Assembly: GCA_963751245.1 (NCBI GenBank)
Contig: CAVVTR010000012.1
Span: 1-64,000, forward strand
Direction of reading: 5' to 3'
DNA: 64,000 nucleotides
Source: CAVVTR01 sp963751245
GTDB lineage: Bacteria; Acidobacteriota; Thermoanaerobaculia; Thermoanaerobaculales; Thermoanaerobaculaceae
Shown here piece after piece: positions 52,915 to 63,264 of the stretch. The position numbers and the translations under genes were made by a program. Each line of letters begins with the position of its first letter. Position 1 is the stretch's first letter. The notes below the pieces were generated by a model. It worked only from the letters and a program-made list of their open reading frames with translations. It was not told the DNA's origin and did not search any database.

Positions 52915-54378
52915 TCACACCCCGACGTCGAAGCGGGCGGGGTGGAAATCGGGTGCGTCGCGCACCTGTAGCTGAATGCCGTAGCGCACCTTGAGCTCGT
53001 CCACGATGCCGGCGAGCTCGCCGGTGAGGACGCGGGTGACGGCGGGGTTGGCCCGCACCGTGAGCTCGGTGGCCTCCAGATTGATGGCCTCGCGGAGCAC
53101 GGCCCGGCGGATGTCGAGGCAGACGGTCTCCGGCGTCTTGATGCGCCCGAGGCCCTCACAGGTCGGGCACGGCTGCGTGAGCGCCCGTTCCAGCGACCTC
53201 TCCGTGCGCTTCCGGGTGAGCTGTACCAGCCCGAACGGACCCACCGGGCCGATCATGGTCCGCGCGCGGTCCCGGGCCAGCTCCCTGCGGAGGAGCTCGA
53301 GGAGGTCCTCGCGGTGGCTCTCGTCCTCCATGTCGATGAAGTCCACGACGATGATGCCGCCGAGGTTGCGCAGGCGTAGCTGCCGCGAGACCTCGCGGGC
53401 GGCCTCCATGTTGATGCGGAAGACCGTGTCCTCCAGGTCGGCGCCGCCCACGTAGCGGCCGGTGTTGACGTCGATGGCCACCAGCGCCTCGGTCTGGTTG
53501 ATCACCACCGAGCCGCCGGAGTGCAGCCACACCTTGGGCTGCAGCACCTGGTCGAGCTCGGCCTCGATGCCGAACGCTTCGAAGATGTCCACCTGCCGCC
53601 TGTAGAGCTTGACCCGGGACACCATCTCGGGCTGCACGCGGTCGAGGAACTCCACGATCCGCTCGTACCCCTCGGGCTGATCGATCCAGAACTCGGCGAG
53701 CTGCGGCCCGGTCAGGTCCCGCGCCGCGCGCAGCGCCAGGTCCAGGTCCCGGTGGAGGAGGCAGGGCGCGCTCACCTCCTCGGCCCGCCTCAGCATCTGC
53801 TGCCACATGGCCTCGAGCATTCCGAGGTCGGCCAGGAAGTCGGTGCGGTCGCGGCCCTCGCCCGCGGTGCGCACGATGACCCCGCCGCTGCGGGGGATCT
53901 CCGCGAGGAGGGAGCGCAGGCGGTCGCGCTCTCCGGAGTCGGTGATCCGGCGCGACACGCCGAGGTGGTTGCTGTCGGGCAGGAGGACCAGATAGCGGCC
54001 CGGGATGGTCACGTGTGAGGTGGCCCGGGGGCCCTTCCCGGCGCCCAGCTCCCGGGTGATCTGGACCACGATCTCCTGCCCCGCCCGCAGGAGGTCCTCG
54101 ATGGGGGACGGGGGAGGCAGCTCCTCGGGCTCGACGCCCTCGTCCTCCAGCGTCTCGGCAACGTCGTCGACGTAGAGGAAGGCGTCGCGCTCCAGCCCGA
54201 TGTCGACGAAGGCGGCCTGCATGCCCGGGAGGACGCGGGAGATCCGTCCTTTGAACAGGCTGCCCACGATGGACCGCTCCCTCGACCTCTCCACCAGGAG
54301 CTCGACGAGGACGCCGTCCTCGCGCACCGCCACGCGCGTCTCGAAGGGGGTGATGTTGGCGTAGATGACGGTGCTCAC
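52915..54378 (-). CDS. rng: Ribonuclease G
   Basis: 487 residues. The S1 domain is at the N-terminus (VGSLFKGRISRVLPGMQAAFVDIGLERDAFLYVDD). The catalytic part has VAIDVNTGRYVG and GGIIVVDFIDMED (metal-binding acids), LVQLTRKRTERSLER and the zinc-link cysteines in QPCPTCEGLGRI. Length and lack of a long C-terminal scaffold make it RNase G rather than RNase E. It processes rRNA and degrades mRNA. GTG at 54378 precedes STVIYANITPFETRVA. It lies 49 bases after rodA and probably belongs to the mre operon, as in many bacteria. Confidence 0.93.
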   Translation of the reverse strand: MSTVIYANITPFETRVAVREDGVLVELLVERSRERSIVGSLFKGRISRVLPGMQAAFVDIGLERDAFLYVDDVAETLEDEGVEPEELPPPSPIEDLLRAGQEIVVQITRELGAGKGPRATSHVTIPGRYLVLLPDSNHLGVSRRITDSGERDRLRSLLAEIPRSGGVIVRTAGEGRDRTDFLADLGMLEAMWQQMLRRAEEVSAPCLLHRDLDLALRAARDLTGPQLAEFWIDQPEGYERIVEFLDRVQPEMVSRVKLYRRQVDIFEAFGIEAELDQVLQPKVWLHSGGSVVINQTEALVAIDVNTGRYVGGADLEDTVFRINMEAAREVSRQLRLRNLGGIIVVDFIDMEDESHREDLLELLRRELARDRARTMIGPVGPFGLVQLTRKRTERSLERALTQPCPTCEGLGRIKTPETVCLDIRRAVLREAINLEATELTVRANPAVTRVLTGELAGIVDELKVRYGIQLQVRDAPDFHPARFDVGV

Positions 54379-54427
54379 GCCGCGAGTGTAGCGACGCGTC
54401 CCGCCGGCCACAAGCCGGTCCGGACCG

Positions 54428-55507
54428 TCAGACGTTGGCGTAGCGGAGCCGCCAGACGCTCTGGACCAGCCCGAGCGTGATGCAGGTGGCGAGGATGGAC
54501 GAGCCCCCGTACGACAGGAGGGGGAGCGTGATGCCCGTCGTGGGGGCGATGCCGGCAACCATGGCCACGTTGACGACGACCTGGGTCCCGAGCACCAGCG
54601 CCGCGCTGCCGGCCAGGATGGCGCCGGCCCGGTCCCGGGCGTGGAGGCCGACGACGAAGACCCGGCCCACGAGGAGCAGGTACACCGCCACCAGGAGGGC
54701 GGAGCCCACGAACCCGGTCTCCTCCGCCCAGACGGCGAAGATGAAGTCGGTGTGCTGCGCGGGCAGGAAGCGGAGCTGCGACTGGGTCCCCGAGTGGAGC
54801 CCGCGCCCAAGGACCTCGCCCGAACCCACCGCGATGGTGGACTGCCGCTGCTGATAGCCGGCCCCGTACGGGGCGCGGTCGGGGTTGACGAAGGTGAGCA
54901 CCCGCTCCTTCTGGTAGGGCTTGAGGTACCACAGCCAGGCGGCGCTGACCACGAGCAGGCCGAGGACGATGAGGCCGACCCAGGCCTTCCAGGGGATGCC
55001 TCCGAGCCACAGCGCCGCGAGCAGGATGGGGGCGTAGGTGAGGGCCACTCCGAGGTCGGGCTGCAGCGCCACCAGGAGCGCCGGGACCACGACGAGGGCC
55101 GTCAGGCGCGCGACCCCGCCGGCCTCGAGACGGTCGCTCCGCTGCTCGCTGGCGAGGGCGGCAACCGCCAGGATCACGGCGATCCGGGTGAACTCGGAGG
55201 GCTGCACGGTGTAGGGGCCCAGCGTGAGCCACGAGTGGGTTCCCGCCCGCAGGGGGGCGGCCACGAGGAGCGCCACCAGGACCACCAGGGAGGCCACGTA
55301 GAACAGCGGCGAGAAGCGGGTCAGCACCCGGTAGTCGGAGAAGGCGAAGAGGGCCATGAGGCCGCCGCCGACCGCCAGCCAGACCAGCTGCCGGGCGGCG
55401 AAGCCGGGCTGCGCCAGCGCCATCGCCGTGGATTGCTGGATGACCGCGGAGACGCTGCCGATGGCCACGGTGGCGGCGAGCAGCCAGAGGTCGAACCGGC
55501 GCATCAT
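54428..55507 (-). CDS. rodA: Peptidoglycan glycosyltransferase RodA
   Basis: 359 residues, about ten membrane helices. SEDS-family signatures: LDVVASILL-like LGVALTYAPILLAALWLGG, GAGYQQRQSTIAVGSGEVLGRG, LPAQHTDFIFAVWAEETGFVG and LPLLSYGGSSILATCITLGL. It polymerises glycan strands in the elongasome together with PBP2. The first of two ATG codons at 55507 overlaps the mrdA stop. Confidence 0.95.
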   Translation of the reverse strand: MMRRFDLWLLAATVAIGSVSAVIQQSTAMALAQPGFAARQLVWLAVGGGLMALFAFSDYRVLTRFSPLFYVASLVVLVALLVAAPLRAGTHSWLTLGPYTVQPSEFTRIAVILAVAALASEQRSDRLEAGGVARLTALVVVPALLVALQPDLGVALTYAPILLAALWLGGIPWKAWVGLIVLGLLVVSAAWLWYLKPYQKERVLTFVNPDRAPYGAGYQQRQSTIAVGSGEVLGRGLHSGTQSQLRFLPAQHTDFIFAVWAEETGFVGSALLVAVYLLLVGRVFVVGLHARDRAGAILAGSAALVLGTQVVVNVAMVAGIAPTTGITLPLLSYGGSSILATCITLGLVQSVWRLRYANV

Positions 55508-57396
55508 CGGCGGCCCCCGGAGGGCTGGGGGGACGGAGGCGCTGTGGGGAGAGGCCGCCCCGCGGCAGCGGCAGAGGGGGCCGGCGCCGGGGCCGTGCCG
55601 CTCCCGCCCCCGGCCACCACGGTGGCGTCTCCCACGTGGGGTCCGAACGCCCGGTCGAACAGGCGCCTCGCGATGGGCGCCGCCACCGAGGCGGCATCAC
55701 CGCCGTGCTCCACGACCACCGCGACCACGAGACGGGGGTCGTCGGCGGGCGCGTAGCCGACGAACAGGGCGTGGTGCCTCTGGTCCCAGGGCAGGTCCTG
55801 CCAGCGCACACCTTCCTTCTTGCGCATCACCTGCGAGGTCCCGGTCTTGCCGCCGAAGCGCACCGGGCCGCGGCCCTGTGCGCGGGCCGTGCCGCTGGGG
55901 CCGTTGACGACGAGCTCCATACCCTGCCTGACCGCCGCCAGCACGGCGGGCGGGATGTTCAGGGGGCGGGCCGGGGCGTCCCCTTCGGTCGTGAGGTGGG
56001 GCCGGACGAGCCGGCCGCCGTTGACGAGGGCCGCGTAGGCGACCGCGAGCTGCAACGGCGTCGCCAGGATGGGGCCCTGACCGATGCCCACCGAGATGCT
56101 CTCGCCGCTGTACCAGGGGTGGCCGCGGGTTCTCTGGCTCCACGCGTCGTCGGGAACCAGCCCCGAGCTCTCGCCGGCAATCTCGATCCCCGTCGGGGAG
56201 CCCAGCCCGAACGTCCTCGCCCAGGCGGCGAGGCGATCGATGCCGGCGTCGTGGGCGAGCCGATAGAAGTAGGTGTCGCAGGAGCCCTCGATGGCCTCGG
56301 CGAGGTCGACGCGGCCGTGCCCGCCGGGCTTCCAGCAGCGGTAGCGGTGGCCGTAGATGGTGGCGCCGCCGGCGCAGTAGACCGTGTCCGAGGTGGTACG
56401 CAGTCCGTCGCGCAGCGCTCCGGCCGCGAACAGCGGCTTGATCGTCGAACCGGGCGGGTAGAGGGCCTGGATGGCCCGGTCCGTGAGGGGATGCAGCGGG
56501 TCGCCGAGGAGCTCCCGCCAGCGGGCCGGCTCGAGGTGCCCCGCGAAGAGGTCCGGGTCGAAGGCGGGCTCGGAGAGCAGGACGCGCACCGCGCCGTCGC
56601 GGGGATCCAGGGCGACGACGGCGCCGCACAGCCCCGACATGGCGGCGGCCGCCTCCTTCTGCAGGTCCAGGTCCACGGTGACGTGGAGCGAGCGCCCGGG
56701 CTCCGGAGGCTCCTCCTGTAGCTTGGAGACCTGGCGTCCCAGGGCGTCAACGACGATGACCAGGTCGCCGGGCTTGCCGCCGAGGTCCTTCTCGTAGGCG
56801 CGCTCCAGTCCGGAGCGTCCGATGAGCTGGCCCGAGCGCAGCGAGGGATCCGCAGACAGCTGCTCGGGCGTCACCTCGCCGAGCTGCCCCGCCAGGTGCG
56901 CGATGGCGGACCCTGCCGGGAAGGCGCGCCGCGACGCCTCGTGCACCTCGAGCTCCGGGTGCTCGGCCCGGTGCGCGGCCACCGCGGCGACCTGGGACCA
57001 GGCGAGGTCGTCCGCGATCACCGCGGGCAGGTAGGAGGTGCTCCGCGCCTTGGCGATCCGGGCGTCGATCTCGCCGCGGTCGGCGATCCCGATACGGGCG
57101 AGGAACGCCGCGGTCTGCTCCGGGTCCTTCATCTCCTCTGGGAACAGGAGCAGCCCGAACCCAGGTCGGTTCGTCAGGATCACCTGGCCGTTGACGTCGA
57201 GCACCTGGCCGCGGGGCGCCTCCAGGGGGATGCGCCTCAGCCGGTTGTTCTCGGCGGCCTTGCGCCAGCGCGGCCCCTCCACCACCTGGACCAGCCAGAG
57301 CCGGGCGACGAGGATCAGGAACAGCGCCCCGAAGGCGGCCAACGCCAGAGCCAGCCGCCGGTGGAGCGGACCGAGGTCGTCACGGACGTACGTCAT
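55504..57396 (-). CDS. mrdA: Penicillin-binding protein 2
   Basis: 630 residues. One N-terminal helix (LALALAAFGALFLILVARLWLV), the dimerisation domain, then the transpeptidase with Ser in YPPGSTIKPLFAAGAL (SxxK), SCDTYFYRLA (SxN-position) and FGGKTGTSQVM (KTG). Class B PBP required for elongation. The ATG at 57396 gives MTYVRDDLGPLHRR. It overlaps mreD by ATGA-type overlap on one side and rodA on the other. Confidence 0.95.
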   Translation of the reverse strand: MTYVRDDLGPLHRRLALALAAFGALFLILVARLWLVQVVEGPRWRKAAENNRLRRIPLEAPRGQVLDVNGQVILTNRPGFGLLLFPEEMKDPEQTAAFLARIGIADRGEIDARIAKARSTSYLPAVIADDLAWSQVAAVAAHRAEHPELEVHEASRRAFPAGSAIAHLAGQLGEVTPEQLSADPSLRSGQLIGRSGLERAYEKDLGGKPGDLVIVVDALGRQVSKLQEEPPEPGRSLHVTVDLDLQKEAAAAMSGLCGAVVALDPRDGAVRVLLSEPAFDPDLFAGHLEPARWRELLGDPLHPLTDRAIQALYPPGSTIKPLFAAGALRDGLRTTSDTVYCAGGATIYGHRYRCWKPGGHGRVDLAEAIEGSCDTYFYRLAHDAGIDRLAAWARTFGLGSPTGIEIAGESSGLVPDDAWSQRTRGHPWYSGESISVGIGQGPILATPLQLAVAYAALVNGGRLVRPHLTTEGDAPARPLNIPPAVLAAVRQGMELVVNGPSGTARAQGRGPVRFGGKTGTSQVMRKKEGVRWQDLPWDQRHHALFVGYAPADDPRLVVAVVVEHGGDAASVAAPIARRLFDRAFGPHVGDATVVAGGGSGTAPAPAPSAAAAGRPLPTAPPSPQPSGGRR

Positions 57397-57899
57397 AGCC
57401 GTCTGAGGACCCGGCGCCGCCGGCGCTCGGGAGAGCGCCACCTCTGGACGAGCTTCTCGCCGAGCGCGACGACCATGGCCGCGAGCACGGTGGTGGCCAC
57501 GGCGGCGAGCAGGCCCCACAGGCCATGATCCGGCCGCCCGCCGAGGGAGCTCAGGACGCCCAGGCGGGCGGCTTCTCCGACGCTGGTGCCGGCCAGGGCT
57601 CCGAAGATCCAGAAGAGCGGACCCTCCAGCTCGAGGCGGGCCACCACCAGGGCGATGGCGGCGCCGGCCAGAGCGCCGGCGATCCCGCCGGGGCCGATGA
57701 TCCGGTCGGCGAGGGCATCGCCCAGGAGCCCCAGGACGAGCCCGGACCACGCCACCTTGACGGGTGAGAACCGCCGGGCCGCCGCCACCACCACGAGGAG
57801 CAGCGGCTGGCACGAGGCCAGGAACCACCAGACGTGGACGCTGTGGAGGACGACCTGCACGACGACGCCGACGAGGGCTCCGAGGACGAGGGGCGTCAC
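57393..57899 (-). CDS. mreD: Rod shape-determining protein MreD
   Basis: 168 residues with about five membrane helices; starts LVLGALVGVVVQVVLHSVHV and includes LPLLLVVVAAARRFSPVKVAWSGLVLGLLGDALAD-type membrane repeats, ending in a basic tail (RWRSPERRRRRVLRRL). The family is poorly conserved, and the call relies on position between mreC and mrdA. GTG at 57899 overlaps the mreC stop (GTGA). Confidence 0.85.
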   Translation of the reverse strand: MTPLVLGALVGVVVQVVLHSVHVWWFLASCQPLLLVVVAAARRFSPVKVAWSGLVLGLLGDALADRIIGPGGIAGALAGAAIALVVARLELEGPLFWIFGALAGTSVGEAARLGVLSSLGGRPDHGLWGLLAAVATTVLAAMVVALGEKLVQRWRSPERRRRRVLRRL

Positions 57900-58702
57900 G
57901 GCGCCGACCTCTGTGCGCCGCAGATGACCAGCACCACCGCGGTGTCGGCGGGGTGGGCCGCGGGGTTGACCTCCACCACGGTGAACATCCCCTCGTTGCC
58001 AGACGTCCCCGTGGTCCCCAGCAGCAGCCCCGGCGGATAGATGCCCTCCGAGCCCGTGGTGACCACGGGGGCCTCGGTGGGGACCGGGGTGTACGGCGGC
58101 AGCCCGGTGAGGGTGATCCTCCTGCCCCCGAGGAGGAGGAGCTCGCTGCTCAGCCCGACGACGCGGGCGGCGGCGGCCGCCGCCGGGTGGCTGAGCAGCT
58201 GGACCCGCGAGGAGTGCGGGGCGACCCGGTCGATGCGGCCCAGGACGCCCTGCTCGGCGAGCACCGCGCAGTCCACGTGGACGCCATCGGCGGATCCCTT
58301 GTCGAGGCGGACGGTGTTACTGCCGAGCAGGTCGCGGGCGACCACCTCGGCGAGCACCGCGTGGTCGGCGAGGGAAGGAAACGCGGCCAGCAGGCGCGAG
58401 CCCTGGCGCAGCGCGGTCACCTCCGTGACGAGGAGCTGGTTGGCCCGGCGCAGCTCGCCGGCCTCCTGCTTGAGCCGCGTCAGCTCGGCCAGCGTCGAGC
58501 GCAGGTCGCGCTGTCCGGACAGGAAGTCCTCCCAGGCGCCCCCCACGGCGTTGGCCGCCGACAGCACCGGCGCGGTCACCGCCGCGACGGCCACCGACAG
58601 GGCGGTTCCGCGAGGCGTCCGCGCCTGCGTGGCGGCCCCGACGTACAGCGCGATGCACGCGAGGACGAGGAGGAAGTCGGAGCGGAGGCGCAGCCGGGCC
58701 AC
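57896..58702 (-). CDS. mreC: Rod shape-determining protein MreC
   Basis: 268 residues: one N-terminal helix (FLLVLACIALYVGAATQAR), a coiled coil (LRSTLAELTRLKQEAGELRRANQLL) and a periplasmic beta domain (VRLDKGSADGVHVDCAVLAEQGVLGRI; APVVTTGSEGIYPPGLLLG), all standard MreC. It links MreB to the periplasmic elongasome. GTG start at 58702, one base after the mreB stop. Confidence 0.93.
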   Translation of the reverse strand: MARLRLRSDFLLVLACIALYVGAATQARTPRGTALSVAVAAVTAPVLSAANAVGGAWEDFLSGQRDLRSTLAELTRLKQEAGELRRANQLLVTEVTALRQGSRLLAAFPSLADHAVLAEVVARDLLGSNTVRLDKGSADGVHVDCAVLAEQGVLGRIDRVAPHSSRVQLLSHPAAAAAARVVGLSSELLLLGGRRITLTGLPPYTPVPTEAPVVTTGSEGIYPPGLLLGTTGTSGNEGMFTVVEVNPAAHPADTAVVLVICGAQRSAP

Positions 58703-58703
58703 G

Positions 58704-59729
<1,026 letters not shown>

Positions 59730-59734
59730 AGGGT

Positions 59735-61186
59735 TCAGTAGACCTCCACGTATACAGATTCTCGATGTTCGGTGGTATTGCCGGCGGGGTCGGTGGCACG
59801 GATCACAAGGGTGTTCTCGCCGGTCTGGTGGAGGGCGATGGCCTTCTTGAAGGTGCCGTCCGCGGCCACCTCCACCACCTCGCCGTTGACCGTCACCGTC
59901 GCGCCGGCCTCGGTGAGCCCCTGGACGAGAATCAGGTTGCCCATCTGGGTCGGCTTGGAGACCTCGAGCCTGGGCGGGGTGGTATCGGCCAGCTCCTCGA
60001 CCCGGCGGCCCCTGAACGCCTTGAACGTCCGGGGTGCGCTCCATTCCGAGCGGACCTGCTCGTCACTGATGGCGGCCACCCGCCAGTAGAACGTTCCGGG
60101 TTTGAGGACCTTGAGGGTGGCCGACGTGGAGCTCCTGTGGTTGGGGGGGAACTCCAGGCTCGACGGCGCGAAGAGCCGCGAGCGGCTGACCTCCAGCTCG
60201 TAGATCGAGCCTCCCGGCGCGGGCCGCCAGCTCAGCGTCACCCGCTCGTTCTGGTCCAGATTGACCAGTGTGTTGGCCGCGGGAGATTCCGGCACCGGCA
60301 CGTCGGGCACGAGCTGGCGCCGGCCGAGGCTGCCGTCCGGCGCGGCCCTCACCGCCTGTCTCGAGTCCAGGGTCACCTCGTCGCCGTGCTTGCTGGTGAC
60401 GCGGGCGGTGCCCGCGTAAGCGGCCACCGTGGTGGCGCTGTCCTCGCCCACGCCCACGCCCACGCGGCTGTCCCTGTCGACCTGGGCGCGGGCGGTGTCG
60501 GTGAGCACCACGGACTGGTTGAGGGCCGTGTAGACGTTCACCTGCCCCACCTGCAGCTTGACCTCGCCGCTGGACGGCTGGTTGCCCGCGCGGGCCTCCC
60601 GGTGGACCTCGAGCAGGGAGTCGGGACCGATGCGGTAGACCGTGCCGTCGGAGAACAACACCTCGGCGGACGCGTCGGTGGTGGTCTTGACGAAGTCGCC
60701 GTTGTACAGGGTCTGCTTCTCCCGCGCCCTCTCCCAGCGGCTCTGGTCGGCCCGCTGCACGTCGACGCGTCCCTGCACCGCGATGATCTGGCCGCTGCCG
60801 ACGAACTCGCGATTGACCAGCCCGGAGAGCAGCTCGAGGCGGCGCTGAGCGTCCCCGGCGCGGGCCAGGCAGGCCGGATAGTCCTTCCGGCCGCAGTCGT
60901 CGTGGGCCTGGTCGAGGAGCCTGGAGGCCTGATCGAACTCCCCCGACAGGCTCTCCGTGACGCCGGCGCGGCGCACCTCCTCGCGGAGGGCGGTGGCGTG
61001 CCGGAGGGTCCGCAGGGCCCTGCGGTCCACGGGCTCGTGCATGTAGTACAGCACGCCGCCCACCGCAGCCCCGGCCAGGAGCACGAACAACACCACCAGG
61101 CCCCAGCGGCGGAGCCCCGAGATGGAAACCACCACCCAGTCGACCTCGAGGTGGCTGCCGCGGCGGCGGGGAGTCGAGGACCGCAT
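59735..61186 (-). CDS. FecR-domain membrane protein heading the mre operon
   Basis: 483 residues: N-terminal cytoplasmic basic tail, one helix (WGLVVLFVLLAGAAVGGVLYY), a helical TPR-like region (LLDQAHDDCGRKDYPACLARAGDAQRRLELL), a FecR domain (VQGRVDVQRADQSRW...LFSDGTVYRIGPDSLLEV), an Fn3/Ig-like region (VTLSWRPAPGGSIYELEVSRSRLF) and a C-terminal glucodextranase B-like domain (PPRLEVSKPTQMGNLILVQG). It is likely periplasmic. Placement 5 bases before mreB suggests a link to cell-wall growth. Role not known. Start chosen before SSTPRRR; upstream choices add a Cys-rich stretch. Confidence 0.8.
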   Translation of the reverse strand: MRSSTPRRRGSHLEVDWVVVSISGLRRWGLVVLFVLLAGAAVGGVLYYMHEPVDRRALRTLRHATALREEVRRAGVTESLSGEFDQASRLLDQAHDDCGRKDYPACLARAGDAQRRLELLSGLVNREFVGSGQIIAVQGRVDVQRADQSRWERAREKQTLYNGDFVKTTTDASAEVLFSDGTVYRIGPDSLLEVHREARAGNQPSSGEVKLQVGQVNVYTALNQSVVLTDTARAQVDRDSRVGVGVGEDSATTVAAYAGTARVTSKHGDEVTLDSRQAVRAAPDGSLGRRQLVPDVPVPESPAANTLVNLDQNERVTLSWRPAPGGSIYELEVSRSRLFAPSSLEFPPNHRSSTSATLKVLKPGTFYWRVAAISDEQVRSEWSAPRTFKAFRGRRVEELADTTPPRLEVSKPTQMGNLILVQGLTEAGATVTVNGEVVEVAADGTFKKAIALHQTGENTLVIRATDPAGNTTEHRESVYVEVY

Positions 61187-61247
61187 CGTCGAAGCTGCAC
61201 AGTAGCATTGCCGGAGAGCCGCACGCAACACACGATGGAGCGTTAAC

Positions 61248-61276
61248 TTGCCGCTAGGCCGAGCGTGGGATAGAAT
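61248..61276 (+). promoter_or_regulatory. Promoter of the ppiD-like gene
   Basis: TTGCCG (61248-61253), 17-base spacer, TAGAAT (61271-61276), 32 bases before the ATG. The region 61187-61308 also has to carry the divergent promoter of the FecR-domain gene. Confidence 0.7.
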
Positions 61277-61308
61277 CTTTCGCCTTTAGGGGTGTTGGAG
61301 GGCGCGCG

Positions 61309-63264
61309 ATGCTGAAACTGATGCGGGACAATCTGAAGAACCTGAAGTGGATCCTCTGGTTCGTGGTGCTCGTGTTCCTGCTCCTGGTTTTCGTGGACTG
61401 GGGCTCCGGGCGTGCCGGGTCGAGGGGCATGGCCGGGCTCGCCGCCCAGGCCGGCGACATCAAGATCAGCGAGGCCGACTTCCTGGTCGAGATGCGGTCC
61501 ACCGAGGAACGCTTCAGGTCCCTTTACGGCGACCAGTACGAGAAGATCCGCGACCAGGTCGACCTCGCCAGCATGGCCGTCCAGAACCTGGTGGACCGGC
61601 AGCTCCTCGTCCAGCAGGCCCACGAGATGGGCCTCCGCGTGAGCACCCAGGAGGTGCTGGACAAGATCCTGTCCTTCCCGGCGTTCCGGCGGAAGGACGG
61701 CTCCTTCGTGGGCGAGGACCTCTACACGCGGATCCTGCGCTCCAACAACATGACCCCCGAGGAGTTCGAAGGCTCGCTGCGGCAGGACCTCCTCCTCACC
61801 AAGCTGCAGGACGCCCTCAAGGCCGGGGTCGTGATCCCCGCCAGTGAGGTCGAGCGGGAGTACCGGCGCAGCAACGAGAGCGCGTCCTTCGACGTCCTCT
61901 ACGTCCCGGTGGACACCCGCCTCGCCAAGGTCACGGTCACCGAGGCGGAGGCCAGGGCCTACTACGACGCCCACCAGGACCGCTTCACGCACCCCGACCA
62001 GACCAAGCTCCAGTACCTTCTCCTGGACGACTTCAAGCTCCGCCGCGCCATGACCGTGTCCGACGCGCAGGTCGAGGACTACTACAAGACGCACCAGGAC
62101 GAGTTCTCCCAGCCCGAGGAGGCCGACGCCCGTCACATCCTGATCCGCCCCGCCACCGACGACGCCGCCGGATGGGCGAAGGCCGAGCAGGAGGCGGAGA
62201 CCGTCTACAAGAAGGCGACCGCGCCGGGCGCCGACTTCGCCAAGCTGGCCCGCGAGTACTCCCAGGATCCCGGCAGCAAGGACAAGGGCGGCGAGCTGGG
62301 CTGGTTCCCCCGGGGACGGATGGTCAAGCCGTTCGAGGATGCCGCGTTCGCCCTCAAGCCGGGACAGATCTCCAAGCCCGTCAAGACCCAGTTCGGCTAC
62401 CACATCATCCAGCTCATCGCCGTTCGCCCCGCCGGCGAGCAGCCCCTCGCCGAGGTCAAGGACACCATCCGGGAGAAGCTCGCCGAGTCCCTCGCCGATG
62501 CCGAGGGCAGCCGGCGCGCCAACGCGCTGCGCGAGAAGATCGACGCCGCCAAGCTCACGACCGCCCAGCAGTGGCAGGACCTGGCCAAGAGCGACGACGT
62601 GCTGACCTCCAACGAGACGCCGTTCTTCGCCGCCGACGCGGAGCTCATTCCCGGCATCGGCCGCGATCCCCAGCTCCTCTCCCAGGTGGCCCGGGCCCAG
62701 GTCGGCTTCGTTGGTGGGCCCACGAAGACGGCCCGCGGCTGGATCGTGTTCCGGGTCGCCGCGACCCGCAAGGCCGGCGTGACCCCCTTCGCGGACGCCA
62801 AGGCCCAGGCGGAGGAGGGCGCGAAGCGGGCGAAGGCCCTCGACGAGCTCACCGCCGCGCTGCAGGGGCGGCGCGCCTCGTTGAGCGCGGACGGGCTCGC
62901 GGCGCTGGCCAAGGAGTACGACACCGCCGTGCGCACGGCCACGGACCTCAAGCGCGGGCAGGCGATCCCCGGGGTGGGGCAGTCGGTCGCCCTCGAGGAT
63001 GCCGTGTTCGCCACCAAGGCCGACGCGTTCACCCCGGTCGTCCGGGTCGGTGACCGCGGCGTGGCCCTGGCGCGGGTGACGGCGGTGAAGACCGTGAGCA
63101 GGGCCGCCTTCGACGCCGCCGCTCCCCAGCTGCGCGAGACCATGGTGCAGAACCAGGTCCAGACGCTGCTCGCCTCCATTCTCGATCAGCTCAGGCGAGA
63201 GCACCCCGTGGTGGTCAACCCCGCGGTGGTGGACCGGTTCAAGCCCCGCAGCCAGCAGGGATGA
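61309..63264 (+). CDS. SurA/PpiD-like periplasmic peptidyl-prolyl isomerase
   Basis: 651 residues. One N-terminal anchor helix (WILWFVVLVFLLLVFVDW), a SurA-type N-terminal domain (ISEADFLVEMRSTEERF; NLVDRQLLVQQAHEMG), a rotamase domain around residues 265-370 (ADARHILIRPATDD; GGELGWFPRGRMVKPFEDAAFALKPGQ; FGYHIIQL) and a long C-terminal chaperone region. Plan and length match PpiD, which helps newly exported proteins at the inner-membrane translocon. GGAGGG before the ATG. Its stop overlaps the ruvA start (ATGA). Confidence 0.9.
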   Translation: MLKLMRDNLKNLKWILWFVVLVFLLLVFVDWGSGRAGSRGMAGLAAQAGDIKISEADFLVEMRSTEERFRSLYGDQYEKIRDQVDLASMAVQNLVDRQLLVQQAHEMGLRVSTQEVLDKILSFPAFRRKDGSFVGEDLYTRILRSNNMTPEEFEGSLRQDLLLTKLQDALKAGVVIPASEVEREYRRSNESASFDVLYVPVDTRLAKVTVTEAEARAYYDAHQDRFTHPDQTKLQYLLLDDFKLRRAMTVSDAQVEDYYKTHQDEFSQPEEADARHILIRPATDDAAGWAKAEQEAETVYKKATAPGADFAKLAREYSQDPGSKDKGGELGWFPRGRMVKPFEDAAFALKPGQISKPVKTQFGYHIIQLIAVRPAGEQPLAEVKDTIREKLAESLADAEGSRRANALREKIDAAKLTTAQQWQDLAKSDDVLTSNETPFFAADAELIPGIGRDPQLLSQVARAQVGFVGGPTKTARGWIVFRVAATRKAGVTPFADAKAQAEEGAKRAKALDELTAALQGRRASLSADGLAALAKEYDTAVRTATDLKRGQAIPGVGQSVALEDAVFATKADAFTPVVRVGDRGVALARVTAVKTVSRAAFDAAAPQLRETMVQNQVQTLLASILDQLRREHPVVVNPAVVDRFKPRSQQG

